Of a stretch of 64,000 bases of DNA, positions 19,578 through 29,119 are shown in pieces. Where the stretch lies: NCBI GenBank assembly GCA_035651635.1, contig DASRFK010000101.1:51868-115867 (forward strand). The letters run 5' to 3'. Within the stretch, counting starts at the first letter, position 1, and every line of letters begins with the position of its first letter. The stretch is from JANXQE01 sp035651635. Lineage in GTDB: Bacteria; Verrucomicrobiota; Verrucomicrobiia; Limisphaerales; UBA8199. The notes under the pieces were generated by a model that was not told the origin of the DNA, searched no databases, and saw only the letters and a list, made by a program, of their open reading frames with translations. Both the position numbers and the translations under genes were made by a program.

Positions 19578-20702
19578 ATGATACGCAAAATTGTTATTGC
19601 CGTGGCGATTGTTCTGTTGATCGCGGCGGGTTTGGTGGGTGTCAAGGCCCTCCAGATCCGCAAACTGGCCGAAATGGGCAAGAGCTTTGCCCAACCTCCG
19701 GAGTCGGTGTCAGTCGCCACAGTGAAAGCGGAGAAATGGCAGGGAAGCCTGACGGCGATTGGCTCAGTCACGGCCATTCAGGGCGTAACGATCACTCCGG
19801 AAATCGCCGGCACGGTAACCGAAATCGCGTTTGAGAGCGGGGGGATCGTCGCCAAGGGGGACCTCCTGGCACGGTTGGATACCTCCTCCGAAGAGGCCCA
19901 ACTCCGGGCGGTAGAAGCGCAGTTAGAGCTGGCCAAGATCAACCTCAGTCGGGAGCAAAATCTCCGCAAAGAGAACATGGTCTCGCAATCGGATTTGGAC
20001 TCGGCCGACGCGACGATGAAACAAACCCAAGCCAATGCCGACGCCATTCGGGCGTTGATCGAGAAGAAGACTATCCGAGCTCCCTTCGCCGGCCAGCTCG
20101 GGATTCGCCAGATCAACCTCGGCCAATACGTCGATGCGGGAAAACCGATCATCTGGCTGCAGACCGTCTCGCCGGTGTATGCTGATTTCACTTTGCCGCA
20201 GCAGGAACTGGCGCAGCTCACTAATGGAATGGCAGCGCGTCTGCGGGTGGATGCTTTTCCCGACAAAGTTTTCGAGGGAACGCTTACGGCGATCAATCCA
20301 GGGCTGGACCAGGCCACGCGCAGCGTGGGTTTGCGCGCTACTTTCGACAATCCAAACCAGTTACTCCATCCGGGCATGTTCGCGCGGGTGCAGGTGCTCC
20401 TGCCGGAAAGTAAGGATGTGCTGGTCGTGCCGGCCACGTCGGTCCTGCGCGCTCCGTCCGGCGATTCAGTGTACGTCGTCGAACCAGCGGGCCCGGACAG
20501 CAAGGGTGGATTCAAAGTGCGCCAACAACTGGTTCGGCTGGGAGCGGATCGCGGCGACTACGTGAGCGTCGAAAGCGGCGTGAAAGCCGGCGACCGAATA
20601 GTCAGCGCAGGGCAATTCAAACTACGCACGGGCATGGCAGTGGTGGAGCAGGACGCGGTCGGTCCCAAAACCGCTGAAGCGCCCAAACCTTCGGATAGCT
20701 AA
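19578..20702 (+). CDS. RND efflux periplasmic adaptor (AcrA/MexE-type)
   Basis: 374 residues: N-terminal membrane anchor (IVIAVAIVLLIAAGLVG), split barrel-sandwich domain (VTITPEIAGTVTEIAFESGGIVAKGDLLARLD and later IRAPFAGQLGIRQINLGQYV), helical hairpin (about residues 112-160) and C-terminal beta-barrel. A good ribosome-binding site (GGGAAGGAA) precedes the ATG. It should connect the inner-membrane pump encoded by the next gene to an outer-membrane channel; no TolC-like gene is adjacent, so the channel is encoded elsewhere. Confidence 0.9.
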   Translation: MIRKIVIAVAIVLLIAAGLVGVKALQIRKLAEMGKSFAQPPESVSVATVKAEKWQGSLTAIGSVTAIQGVTITPEIAGTVTEIAFESGGIVAKGDLLARLDTSSEEAQLRAVEAQLELAKINLSREQNLRKENMVSQSDLDSADATMKQTQANADAIRALIEKKTIRAPFAGQLGIRQINLGQYVDAGKPIIWLQTVSPVYADFTLPQQELAQLTNGMAARLRVDAFPDKVFEGTLTAINPGLDQATRSVGLRATFDNPNQLLHPGMFARVQVLLPESKDVLVVPATSVLRAPSGDSVYVVEPAGPDSKGGFKVRQQLVRLGADRGDYVSVESGVKAGDRIVSAGQFKLRTGMAVVEQDAVGPKTAEAPKPSDS

Positions 20703-20729
20703 CCGACTGGCAAGCCTGGATCCGCAACC

Positions 20730-23700
20730 ATGAAATCCTTTACCGATCTGTTCATCCGCCGACCGGTCCTGGCCATTGTGATCAACCTGGTGATCTTGAT
20801 CGCCGGTTTGCAGGCGGTGAAGACCCTTACGGTGCGTCAATACCCGCGCAGCGATAATGCCTCGGTCACCGTCACGACCGTTTATGTCGGGGCCAGCGCC
20901 GACCTGGTGCGCGGCTTTGTGACCACGCCCCTGGAACGCACGATCGCCGCGGCGGATGGCATCGATTATATCCAATCCAGCAGCAAACTGGGCTTGTCCA
21001 CCATTACCGTCCGGCTCAAGCTCAATTACGATCCCAACAAAGCTCTGGCGGAAATCAGCTCGAAGGTCAACCAGGTGCGCAACGATTTGCCCCCGGAAGC
21101 CCAGGTGCCCGTCATCAATATTGAGTCGGCGGATTCGCAGTTTGCGGCCGCGTACCTGAGTTTCACCTCCGACATCCTCGAAGCGAACCAAATCACGGAT
21201 TACCTGGTGCGGGTGGTCCAACCGCGGCTTTCGGCTTTGGAAGGAGTGCAGCGGGCGGACATTCTGGGCGGACGCACCTTTGCCATGCGGATCTGGCTTA
21301 AGCCGGATCGGATGACGGCCTTGAACATGAATCCATCCCAGGTTCGCGACGCGCTGGCGGCCAATAACTTCCTTTCGGCGGTCGGTCACACCAAAGGCTC
21401 GCTGGTGCAGGTCAATCTCACCGCCAACACTGATCTGCGTTCGGTCGAGGAATTCAAGAACCTGGTAGTGCGGCAGTCGGGCGATACGCTGGTGCGTTTG
21501 CGTGACATCGCCGACGTGGTGCTAGGGGCTGAAGATTACGACTCGGAGGTGCGTTTCAGCGGGGAGCGGGCCGTATTCATGGGAGTGTGGCCGCTACCGA
21601 ACGCCAATTCGCTCGATGTGATCAAACGGGTGCGCTCGGAGCTGGATTTGATTCAAAAGGACCTGCCCTCCGGGCTCACCGGGCGAATTGCCTACGATGC
21701 CACCAAGTACATTCAGGACGCCATCAATGAAGTGCTCAAGACACTCACCGAGACGCTGTTCATAGTAGCGGTGGTGATTTTCCTGTTCCTGGGTTCAGTG
21801 CGTTCGGTGCTGGTGCCCTTAGTCGCCATTCCTATTTCTCTGATTGGCGCCGTTTTCCTGATGCAAGTGTTCGGGTTCACCTTGAACCTGCTGACCCTGC
21901 TGGCGATTGTCCTTTCGGTCGGATTAGTGGTCGACGATGCGATTGTGATCGTCGAAAACGTGGAAAGGCATATCCGGGAGGGCCAGACGCCAACGCGGGC
22001 GGCATTGCTGGGCGCGCGGGAACTGGTCAGCCCGGTCATTGCGATGACCATCACGCTGGCGGCGGTCTACGCGCCGATTGGCTTGCAGGGCGGGTTGACC
22101 GGGTCCTTATTCCGCGAGTTTGCCTTCACCCTGGCGGGCGCGGTATTCATTTCCGGCGTCGTGGCGCTCACTCTCTCACCGGTGATGTCGGCCGCGTTGC
22201 TGGACGCAGGCCGCGAAGAGCACGGATTGACTGGCCGGATTAATCGAGGTTTTGACCGGTTGCGTCGAGTTTACGCGCGGGTGCTCGATGGCACGCTCAG
22301 TTCGCGCCCGGCAGTTTATACCATCTGGGTTGGCCTGGTAGCGCTCACCATTCCGATGTTCCTAATGGCTTGGAAGTACAAAGAGCTGGCGCCGGCTGAA
22401 GACCAAAGCATCATTTTCGGAATCGTCGAAGCTCCGGCGGATGCCACGATCGATCAGACCAGTTTTTACACCGATGCTCTCAATCGCGAGTTCATGGGCG
22501 TGCCCGATAAGGAACAAACCTTCCAAATCACCTTTCCGGATAATGGTTTCGCGGGACTGGTTCTTAAACCCTGGGGCGAACGCAAGCGCAGCGTGTTTTC
22601 AATGGTGCCCGAGGTCCAAAAGAAAGCCAGCAGCGTCCCAGGCGTGCGCACCATGATGGCCATGCCTTCGGCGTTGCCCGGAGGCGGACAATTCCCCGTT
22701 GAGTTTGTCATCGCCGCCACTGCCGATCCCGAGGTGATTGTGGAGTTCGCCCAGCAAATTCAGCAAAAGGCGGCCGCCAGCGGATTGTTTGCTTTCCCGC
22801 CCGTGATCGATACCAAACTCGATCAGCCTGAAGTCGAGTTAGTCATGGACCGCGATAAGGTAGCCGCGCTGGGCTTGGACATGGCCACAGTGGGCGCGGA
22901 CCTTTCGACGCTGGTGGGAGGCAACTTCGTCAATCGGTTTAGCCTGGCTGGCCGGAGCTACAAAGTGATCCCGCAGCTCAAACGCATCGAACGGCTCAAT
23001 GCCAGCCAACTCGAGACGACCTATGTCAAGGGACCAAATGGGCAGGTGGTGCCGCTGAGCACCTTCGCCACGCTCAAAAAGAAAACCGAGCCGCGCTCGC
23101 TCAATCGCTTTCAGCAATTCAATGCGGTCAAAATCAGCGGCGTGGCGGTGGGCTCAATCGACCAGGCGCTGAGGTTTCTGGAGCAGGAATCGGCCAAAAT
23201 CCTGCCGAAAGGTTACAAGCTGGATTATACGGGCGAATCACGGCAACTACGAGTGGAAGGCAGCAAGTTCTTGCCGGCCTTTACGCTGGCACTGGTATTG
23301 ATCTTTTTAGTCCTGGCGGCGCAATTCAACAGCTTCCGGGATCCCTTTATCATCCTGCTGGGATCGGTTCCGTTGGCGTTATTCGGCGCTTTGCTCTTCA
23401 GTTTTCTCAAAATGCCGGTGCCAAATATTCCCTTCTTCACCAATGGCTGGACGACCAGTCTGAACATCTACTCGCAGGTGGGCCTGGTTACCTTGGTTGG
23501 GCTAGTCGCCAAGAATGGGATTTTGATCGTCGAATTTGCAAATCAGCAACAACGGCGCGGGTTGGGCAAAATCCAAGCCGTGCGTGAGGCTGCTCTGGTC
23601 CGGCTGCGGCCGGTCTTAATGACGAGCGCGGCGACGATTTGCGGCCATTTCCCACTCACCCTGGTGCGTGGCGCCGGAGCGGCCGCCCGCAATTCCATCG

Positions 23701-23924
23701 GTATCACGGTGGTCGCCGGCATGGCTATCGGTACTATTTTTACTTTGCTGGTCATTCCCGCAATCTACGTTTTGCTGGCCAAACAGCACGCGGGCGAAGA
23801 TGCGCGGGCCCTCGGCGGCGAAGAAGATTTGGTCGCGCGTGAACTCGACCGAACTGACGAAGACGAGGAAGACGCCGTCACCGCATTCACGCGCACAGCT
23901 CTCCCGGAAGGCGGCGGAAAATAG
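20730..23924 (+). CDS. RND multidrug efflux permease (AcrB/MexF-type, HAE1)
   Basis: 1064 residues, normal for HAE1 pumps. N-terminal SFTDLFIRRPVLAIVINLV is the family signature. The proton-relay acidic pair is in VGLVVDDAIVIVENVERH (about residues 406-407). Two large periplasmic loops and twelve helices are evident, with the second copy of the repeat running through GLVTLVGLVAKNGILIVEFAN. It forms an operon with the TetR and adaptor genes (27 bp from the adaptor). Substrates are unknown; antibiotics, solvents or bile-like compounds are typical. Confidence 0.92.
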   Translation: MKSFTDLFIRRPVLAIVINLVILIAGLQAVKTLTVRQYPRSDNASVTVTTVYVGASADLVRGFVTTPLERTIAAADGIDYIQSSSKLGLSTITVRLKLNYDPNKALAEISSKVNQVRNDLPPEAQVPVINIESADSQFAAAYLSFTSDILEANQITDYLVRVVQPRLSALEGVQRADILGGRTFAMRIWLKPDRMTALNMNPSQVRDALAANNFLSAVGHTKGSLVQVNLTANTDLRSVEEFKNLVVRQSGDTLVRLRDIADVVLGAEDYDSEVRFSGERAVFMGVWPLPNANSLDVIKRVRSELDLIQKDLPSGLTGRIAYDATKYIQDAINEVLKTLTETLFIVAVVIFLFLGSVRSVLVPLVAIPISLIGAVFLMQVFGFTLNLLTLLAIVLSVGLVVDDAIVIVENVERHIREGQTPTRAALLGARELVSPVIAMTITLAAVYAPIGLQGGLTGSLFREFAFTLAGAVFISGVVALTLSPVMSAALLDAGREEHGLTGRINRGFDRLRRVYARVLDGTLSSRPAVYTIWVGLVALTIPMFLMAWKYKELAPAEDQSIIFGIVEAPADATIDQTSFYTDALNREFMGVPDKEQTFQITFPDNGFAGLVLKPWGERKRSVFSMVPEVQKKASSVPGVRTMMAMPSALPGGGQFPVEFVIAATADPEVIVEFAQQIQQKAAASGLFAFPPVIDTKLDQPEVELVMDRDKVAALGLDMATVGADLSTLVGGNFVNRFSLAGRSYKVIPQLKRIERLNASQLETTYVKGPNGQVVPLSTFATLKKKTEPRSLNRFQQFNAVKISGVAVGSIDQALRFLEQESAKILPKGYKLDYTGESRQLRVEGSKFLPAFTLALVLIFLVLAAQFNSFRDPFIILLGSVPLALFGALLFSFLKMPVPNIPFFTNGWTTSLNIYSQVGLVTLVGLVAKNGILIVEFANQQQRRGLGKIQAVREAALVRLRPVLMTSAATICGHFPLTLVRGAGAAARNSIGITVVAGMAIGTIFTLLVIPAIYVLLAKQHAGEDARALGGEEDLVARELDRTDEDEEDAVTAFTRTALPEGGGK

Positions 23925-23933
23925 TAAATTCAC

Positions 23934-23961
23934 TTGCCTTCGGACAGGATTTACGTACCTT
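23934..23961 (+). promoter_or_regulatory. Possible promoter of tRNA-Gly
   Basis: TTGCCT at 23934 and TACCTT at 23956 with a 16-bp spacer, followed by a GC-rich discriminator (GCGGGC) as found at stable-RNA promoters. Weak match to consensus. Confidence 0.3.
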
Positions 23962-23979
23962 TTGCGGGCTTATTCGGAA

Positions 23980-24056
23980 GCGAGCGTAGCTCAGCCTGGT
24001 AGAGCATCACGTTGCCAACGTGAGTGTCGAGGGTTCGAATCCCTTCGCTCGCTCCA
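23980..24056 (+). tRNA. tRNA-Gly(GCC)
   Basis: Canonical cloverleaf: acceptor GCGAGCG/CGCTCGC, anticodon loop TTGCCAA, T-arm GAGGG-TTCGAAT-CCCTT and encoded CCA. Unlike many of the array tRNAs further right, all invariant positions are standard. It may be the attachment target of the recombinase gene that follows. Confidence 0.95.
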
Positions 24057-24324
24057 TTCTTTTCTGGGGTTTTTCCAAGATTCGCACTTAGTAGGGGCAG
24101 TTTCGGGGCAGACCCCGAAAATCGACCCCTTGAAGCGCTTCACCCCGTAGCCCACCGGATAATCTGCAGAATTCTCGATCGGGTGTTTTGCCACCCTGCT
24201 CTTCAAGTCTGTGCTGCTCCATGCCAGCATGTGCTAATCGCGTTGGCAGGGGAGCACCCCATCCGTTCTCCCGGTCAGTTTGTTCGGACTAAAAATACGT
24301 GCTACCTCAACCGGTGGAGGCAAA

Positions 24325-25647
24325 ATGTCTGAGCGCGCTCCAGTTGATTTCGTTTCGCACGGCTCTGTCAGCCTTCCCATCTACTATAGCCCGCTGAGGA
24401 AGCGATTAGAACCGAAGCCCCCCGCTGGCGCTAATTTCGACAAAGCACTCGGATCGGGCTCCACGAACGTCACGAAAGTTTATGATTCATACGTTGCTGT
24501 TTGGCATGAAGGTATTCCAGTCCGTAGGCGACGATGCCGCGCTCCCAGCATTACGCTCTGCAAGCAGAAGGCAAGGAAGGTGGCCAAGCGCCTTGCAGAA
24601 CAAGGCAGCCAGGTCGTGGAACTGTCACCCGAGGAGCGACGCGTTTACATCAACGCCAAACAGATTCTGTCGCCGCTCCAGCTCGAGGTTGATGCAGGTG
24701 CGCGTCTTCTCGCCGATCTGCATAACCAACTCAATGGCGCGTCTCCGCATCAGGCCATCGATTTCTTCAACACGTTTGGCCGGAAGCTGATCTTGGGGAC
24801 AACCGCTCCGCAAGCGGTGGAAATCTATTTGGCCAATCTAAAAACTCGAGCCGGGGACTACCATTTCCGAGACGTTAAAAAGTTCCTCACCCGATTCGCA
24901 AAAGCCTTCGCAGGGGAGTTTGCACCGATCACGACCCAACAAATCGACACGTGGTTGGGAGGACTCGGTGGTGGGGCCTGCAACAAGAACAATGCCCGTG
25001 ACCGCGTAATAACGTTCTATAATTTTATGCAAAAAAAGGGATACCTCCCAAAGAACATCGAACACGCAGCCAAAGCGACGACCGTCTACAAAGACCCGCG
25101 TCCGGTTATCACGAGCGAGGAGGAGGCGGCGGCAACGGCGCTGGGTTCGGAGATCTATCTGCCCGAGGAAATGAGCCTGATCCTCACTGAACCGGACGAG
25201 GACATCCTCGTCACGATGGAGATTAAGGCCTTCTGCGGCATCCGGACCGAAGAATTGGTTCGCCTCTGGTGGATCCTCGTCCGTGAGGACATACGACAGA
25301 TCAATGTCACCGAGGCTATTGCCAAGGTCGCTCAGCGCACGGTGCCGATTCTCCCGAACCTGGCAACCCGCTTGGCGCGCTACCCGGTGGCCAAGAAACA
25401 CGAAAAAATCAGCAAGCGATGGAAGAGCGCCAATGCGCTTTATCATGCCTGGGAGCGGTCGATCGAAAGCAAGGGACTCCTGTATAAGAAAAACGCCTTT
25501 CGTAACAGCTATATCAGTTATCGGCTTGCGCAGACCAAAGACATCAAGCAGGTCGCCTACGAGTGCGGGAACTCTCCGGAGATGATCCAAAGATTCTACC
25601 AGGATTTCGTTACCCCCGAACAGGCTGAGACCTGGTTCAAAATCTGA
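24325..25647 (+). CDS. Tyrosine-recombinase-like protein, active site partly degenerate
   Basis: 440 residues from the ATG at 24325, supported by GGTGGAGG at 24313-24320. The C-terminal half resembles verrucomicrobial integrase-like proteins: FCGIRTEELVRLWW holds the first Arg, NAFRNSYISYRLAQTKD the second box and GNSPEMIQRFYQDFV the nucleophilic Tyr. In the second box the usual His is Asn, so activity is doubtful. It is 268 bp from tRNA-Gly, the usual place for an island integrase, but I found no second copy of the tRNA 3' end to define a right boundary. Confidence 0.7.
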   Translation: MSERAPVDFVSHGSVSLPIYYSPLRKRLEPKPPAGANFDKALGSGSTNVTKVYDSYVAVWHEGIPVRRRRCRAPSITLCKQKARKVAKRLAEQGSQVVELSPEERRVYINAKQILSPLQLEVDAGARLLADLHNQLNGASPHQAIDFFNTFGRKLILGTTAPQAVEIYLANLKTRAGDYHFRDVKKFLTRFAKAFAGEFAPITTQQIDTWLGGLGGGACNKNNARDRVITFYNFMQKKGYLPKNIEHAAKATTVYKDPRPVITSEEEAAATALGSEIYLPEEMSLILTEPDEDILVTMEIKAFCGIRTEELVRLWWILVREDIRQINVTEAIAKVAQRTVPILPNLATRLARYPVAKKHEKISKRWKSANALYHAWERSIESKGLLYKKNAFRNSYISYRLAQTKDIKQVAYECGNSPEMIQRFYQDFVTPEQAETWFKI

Positions 25648-25852
25648 GTTTCCAGGCCCGTTAATCGAGTTACGCAATGATTAAGAGGAGTATTAACTAT
25701 GAAAAATAGATCACGACAAAGCATTCCGGCTCAATCGCGGCCTTTCGTGCCTTTGGCTGGGGGGTTTGCCCTTGACCCACCGCTTCCGCAACGGGACTAT
25801 TCTTCAGTCGAAAACACGACCGCCTCCTTTGGGATCGGAGCCGACCGAGATC

Positions 25853-26344
25853 ATGGGCACAGACCGTTACGACCAACTCGTCGAGGAATTCCTCAGAAAG
25901 AAAAGGCTCGCGATCTGGGGTATGGAGGACGCTAAATCTGATCCAGGGCATTTAGTGGCGCGCAAGCTCCGTAAGCAAGGGATCGAGGTCATCGCCGTAA
26001 ATCCGAGATTCTCCGACGACCCGTCGCAGTGGCGAGCTTCATCCCTGACCAAGATCGAACCGCCGGTTGGGGCGGTTCTCGTATATGTGGACCGGCCGCA
26101 AACGATGGAGGCAGTCGATGATTGCCTGGCTGCCAAAACCCCGATGGTCTGGTTGCACGACGCACTGAGCCCGGGGGCTGCTATTCCGGCGGCTATCGAC
26201 AAGCTGCGGTCTGCAGGTTGCACCGTGATTCCAGGTCTCTGCCCTATGTTTTATCTTCGTCCAGTCGATCCGGCTCACTTCTGTCTCAAGTGGATGTTGC
26301 GATTTACTGGGAAGGAGAAAAGCGCCCGGCAGATCTCAGGCTGA
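25853..26344 (+). CDS. CoA-binding domain protein (YccU-like)
   Basis: 163 residues from the ATG at 25853. Rossmann-type CoA-binding fold: LAIWGMEDAKSDPGHLVARKL at the N-terminus, GIEVIAVNPRF, then GAVLVYVDRP and a final PGLCPMFYL. These proteins bind CoA or related nucleotides in small-molecule metabolism; the exact role is unknown. An overlapping frame from 25699 has a good ribosome-binding site (AGAGGAG) but no protein-like sequence beyond its first codons. Confidence 0.8.
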   Translation: MGTDRYDQLVEEFLRKKRLAIWGMEDAKSDPGHLVARKLRKQGIEVIAVNPRFSDDPSQWRASSLTKIEPPVGAVLVYVDRPQTMEAVDDCLAAKTPMVWLHDALSPGAAIPAAIDKLRSAGCTVIPGLCPMFYLRPVDPAHFCLKWMLRFTGKEKSARQISG

Positions 26345-26472
26345 CTCTACACTTTAGCCGTTGGTGATGGGAGGAAGCTCGACCGTTAGAAAACCGCAGG
26401 ATTTTTGTAGTTTCCTGTTTCGAAGCTAACCGCTCATTATGTTCAGCAGCAAAAACTCGACAATTGAACCCT

Positions 26473-27225
26473 ATGGCTGACGAAAAGAACGGCTCAAACA
26501 CAAACCGCCCGATTGCGATGTTGATCGATGCTGATAATGCTCAGGCGGCATTTGTGAAGGAGGTCTTGGCCGAAGCGAGCAAATACGGACGAATCACTAT
26601 CCGCCGCATCTATGGAGATTGGACAACGCCGAACATGAACGGCTGGAAGGACTGCCTGCAGGAGAATGCCATTCAGCCCATACAGCAGTTTCGCTACACC
26701 GTTGGGAAGAACGCAACGGACAGCGCCATGATAATCGATACGATGGACATTCTTCACTCCGGCGCCGTTGGCGGTTTCTGCCTCGTCACTAGCGACAGTG
26801 ATTACACCCGCCTGGCAACTCGGCTTCGCGAGAGCGGGGCGTTTGTTATGGGCATTGGGAGAAGTGCGACCCCGAAAGCATTCACCAGTGCCTGTGATCT
26901 TTTTGTTTTCGTTGAGAATCTGCGTTTGGAACCCCAGGACTCCACGGAAATCATCGACAAGAAGGCGGCAACGCGGGAAAGGACGCCCGCACAAGAGGCT
27001 CTTCCCCTTCTGAAAAAGGCTTTCAAACTCTCTGCTCAGGAAGATGGCTGGGCAGCTTTGAGTTCAATAGGATCATCGCTCCGAAGTTTGGATCCAAGTT
27101 TCGATCATCGGACGTTTGGGTTTTCCAGCCTGCGATCTTTGGCGGCAAATTTCCCGAAGCTGATTGACCTTAAAGAACAGAAGAAATCAGCCGGCAACAC
27201 GATCATCTCGATGAGATTCAAGTGA
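26473..27225 (+). CDS. NYN-domain ribonuclease with C-terminal OST-HTH/LOTUS domain
   Basis: 250 residues. The N-terminal NYN (PIN-like) domain shows the acidic catalytic set: AMLIDADNAQ, then the second Asp in NATDSAMIIDTMDIL and the pair in LVTSDSDYTRLATRLRE (about residues 105-120). Residues about 170-250 (ALPLLKKAF, GWAALSSIGSSLRSLDPSFDHRTFGFSSL) match the OST-HTH/LOTUS RNA-binding domain found in LabA-like proteins. The combination predicts a metal-dependent RNase with a guiding RNA-binding module, which suits the RNA-processing content of this island. Confidence 0.85.
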   Translation: MADEKNGSNTNRPIAMLIDADNAQAAFVKEVLAEASKYGRITIRRIYGDWTTPNMNGWKDCLQENAIQPIQQFRYTVGKNATDSAMIIDTMDILHSGAVGGFCLVTSDSDYTRLATRLRESGAFVMGIGRSATPKAFTSACDLFVFVENLRLEPQDSTEIIDKKAATRERTPAQEALPLLKKAFKLSAQEDGWAALSSIGSSLRSLDPSFDHRTFGFSSLRSLAANFPKLIDLKEQKKSAGNTIISMRFK

Positions 27226-27289
27226 GACACGCTGATTGCTTATCAGTCGGCCAATCCAGCTAATCCGTGGGCAGAGGAGTGCGCTCCGG

Positions 27290-28123
27290 CTATCCAATGA
27301 TGTTTGTCCCTTCGGGCCCAAATCCGCGCGTCGCCTGTATAGCAATCATCTCCGGCGTATACCTCCCGGTTTCGAATGCCGCGATCAACGGTTCCTCTTC
27401 GGACACCACGCCTTTGAAGCTGAGCGAAGCACAATAGAGGGAGAACAACGCAGGCTTACTCTTCATCGGCACTACATCGCGGATTGACATGAGTCTGAAC
27501 CCGGCATCCGTCACCAGCTTGATGCACCTGCTCTTCTGCTGGAACGGAAAACAAAACACAAACAAACCATCGTCTGTAATGTGCCGTTTGGCTGCCCGTG
27601 CGTAATCGCCGACATCGCCTCTAAGTTCGAATCGCGCGTGCGCTTTTTGTGAATCCTCCGGCAATGATCCGGCCCCGATCTTAAAATAGGGAGGACTCCC
27701 GGTAATCGGCGGAAACCGTTCACCCAAATCCAGGCCCCGAATATCCCCGTGGATGGCCCGAACACACCCGTTCAGCGCATTCCCCACGATATTCTCAGTA
27801 AGCAATCGATAGCTAATCTGCTGTGCCTCGACGCACGTCAGCTTCGCCCCAGCACCGAGTCCCCAAAGTACGGCAAGGCCCACCGTTCCAATGCCAGTGC
27901 CCAGATCGAGGGTTTTCTTTACCGGCGGCGTTTTCTGCAATGCATACGCCGCTGTAGTGGCGTCATCGATGCCGTGGCGATGTCCATTTTCCCGCTGGAA
28001 AATTCGGTAAGGGCCAACCAAACCCGAAACAAATAGTTTCTCGCCCATCTCCTGCTCGAGAGACGGAAGTCGCGAAACGAAGCTCTGATGGATTGTTGAG
28101 GGCATGACTGCGCCCGGCGTCAC
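27290..28123 (-). CDS. TrmN6-like tRNA adenine-N6 methyltransferase
   Basis: 277 residues (a start at 28105, MPSTIHQ, is also possible). Class I SAM methyltransferase: motif I LDLGTGIGTVGLAV, acidic loop LTCVEAQQ, and the base-flipping motif in the form GSPPYF (NPPY class). The family enzyme TrmN6/YfiC methylates A37 of tRNA1(Val). Divergent from the NAD/ADP-ribose operon with a 153-bp shared upstream region. Its presence next to an RNA-repair operon hints at a tRNA-linked role, but the substrate is not proven. Confidence 0.75.
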   Translation of the reverse strand: MTPGAVMPSTIHQSFVSRLPSLEQEMGEKLFVSGLVGPYRIFQRENGHRHGIDDATTAAYALQKTPPVKKTLDLGTGIGTVGLAVLWGLGAGAKLTCVEAQQISYRLLTENIVGNALNGCVRAIHGDIRGLDLGERFPPITGSPPYFKIGAGSLPEDSQKAHARFELRGDVGDYARAAKRHITDDGLFVFCFPFQQKSRCIKLVTDAGFRLMSIRDVVPMKSKPALFSLYCASLSFKGVVSEEEPLIAAFETGRYTPEMIAIQATRGFGPEGTNIIG

Positions 28124-28220
28124 TGGCAGTTAATGGCCTTCAGCTTCACGAGCACAAATCTAGCAAGTTGCTCAATCGGAAGCACTTCATCTCTGCTTAC
28201 GGAAAGAGTTCATTTTCCTG

Positions 28221-28261
28221 TTGACATGGTGTTCACATCACACTAAATATAGTTCGTGTAA
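28221..28261 (+). promoter_or_regulatory. Promoter and probable NrtR operator of the NAD/ADP-ribose operon
   Basis: TTGACA at 28221-28226 and TAAATA at 28244-28249 (17-bp spacing). The -10 box lies within a 24-bp near-palindrome at 28238-28261 whose arms are ACACtAA and TTcGTGT around a TATA centre. The second gene of the operon encodes an NrtR-type Nudix regulator, a family that binds palindromes in NAD-related promoters, so autoregulation is the simplest reading. Confidence 0.65.
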
Positions 28262-28276
28262 TGGATACACCTAGCA

Positions 28277-29107
28277 ATGAACAACCACACCACAACACTC
28301 TACCGGCCAGTCGGCCCAAAGGAATTGGAGCTGATTGCGGCGAGGGGCTACCGGGAGTTTCCTCCGCGGTTGCCGGATCAGCCAATTTTCTATCCAGTGT
28401 TGAACGCGGAATACGCTCGGCAAATCGCACGAGATTGGAATGTGCCTGCCAGCGGCTCAGGCTACGTGGTTCGGTTTTCCGTGCGGGAGAGCTTTGCGGC
28501 CCGGTATCCCCTTAGAACCGTTGGAGGTTCAGTTCACCAGGAGCTGTGGGTACCCGCGGAGGACTTGCCGGAGCTGAATCGGAACATTGTCGGGTTATTC
28601 GAAATCATCGAGGAGTTCACAAATGAAAAGAACGAAGGGCAAATGAAGCGGATTCACTTTTATCGAGTCAGCGAGCCTTACGGCGATTTTTCAAATTTCT
28701 CGCCGCATCCGATTGAGGTGAGCGGCCGAGTGTGGCCCACCAGCGAGCATTATTTCCAGGCGCAAAAGTTTGCGGGGACAGAGCACGAGGAAGCCGTTCG
28801 CGCAGCGAAATCGCCTATGATAGCTGCAAGAATGGGACGCAGCCGGGAGCGCCCCTTGAGATCTGACTGGGAGTCGGTGAAGGAAGAAATTATGCGAGAA
28901 GCCCTGCGGGCCAAATTTGCCCAACATTCGTCTTTGCGATCCCTGCTCTTATCCACGGACGATGCAGAGCTTGTCGAGCATACAAAAAATGACCGCTACT
29001 GGGGGGATGGTGGAGATGGTTCAGGTAAGAACCGTTTGGGCCAATTACTAATGGAACTTCGGAGCGAGTTGCGGCGGGGATTGTCTACGGGAAAGATCAA
29101 ACACTGA
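28277..29107 (+). CDS. ART-like (crystallin J1-annotated) domain fused to NADAR domain
   Basis: 276 residues in two modules. Residues 1-115 (TLYRPVGPKELELIAARGYREF...FYPVLNAEYA) match a small family often annotated as ADP-ribosylation/crystallin J1. Residues 123-276 are a NADAR domain (YGDFSNFSPHPIEV, WPTSEHYFQAQKF, KNRLGQLLMELR), a fold predicted to act on NAD or ADP-ribose derivatives and shown in some members to remove ADP-ribose from guanine. An internal ATG at 28643 with GAAGGG upstream could also make the NADAR part separately. First gene of the operon. Confidence 0.8.
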   Translation: MNNHTTTLYRPVGPKELELIAARGYREFPPRLPDQPIFYPVLNAEYARQIARDWNVPASGSGYVVRFSVRESFAARYPLRTVGGSVHQELWVPAEDLPELNRNIVGLFEIIEEFTNEKNEGQMKRIHFYRVSEPYGDFSNFSPHPIEVSGRVWPTSEHYFQAQKFAGTEHEEAVRAAKSPMIAARMGRSRERPLRSDWESVKEEIMREALRAKFAQHSSLRSLLLSTDDAELVEHTKNDRYWGDGGDGSGKNRLGQLLMELRSELRRGLSTGKIKH

Positions 29108-29119
29108 AGGACAACGATT

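Noticed and set aside
25699..25935. Frame with a good ribosome-binding site before the CoA-binding gene
   Set aside because: It is out of frame with and overlaps the CoA-binding gene, and only the first codons look plausible.
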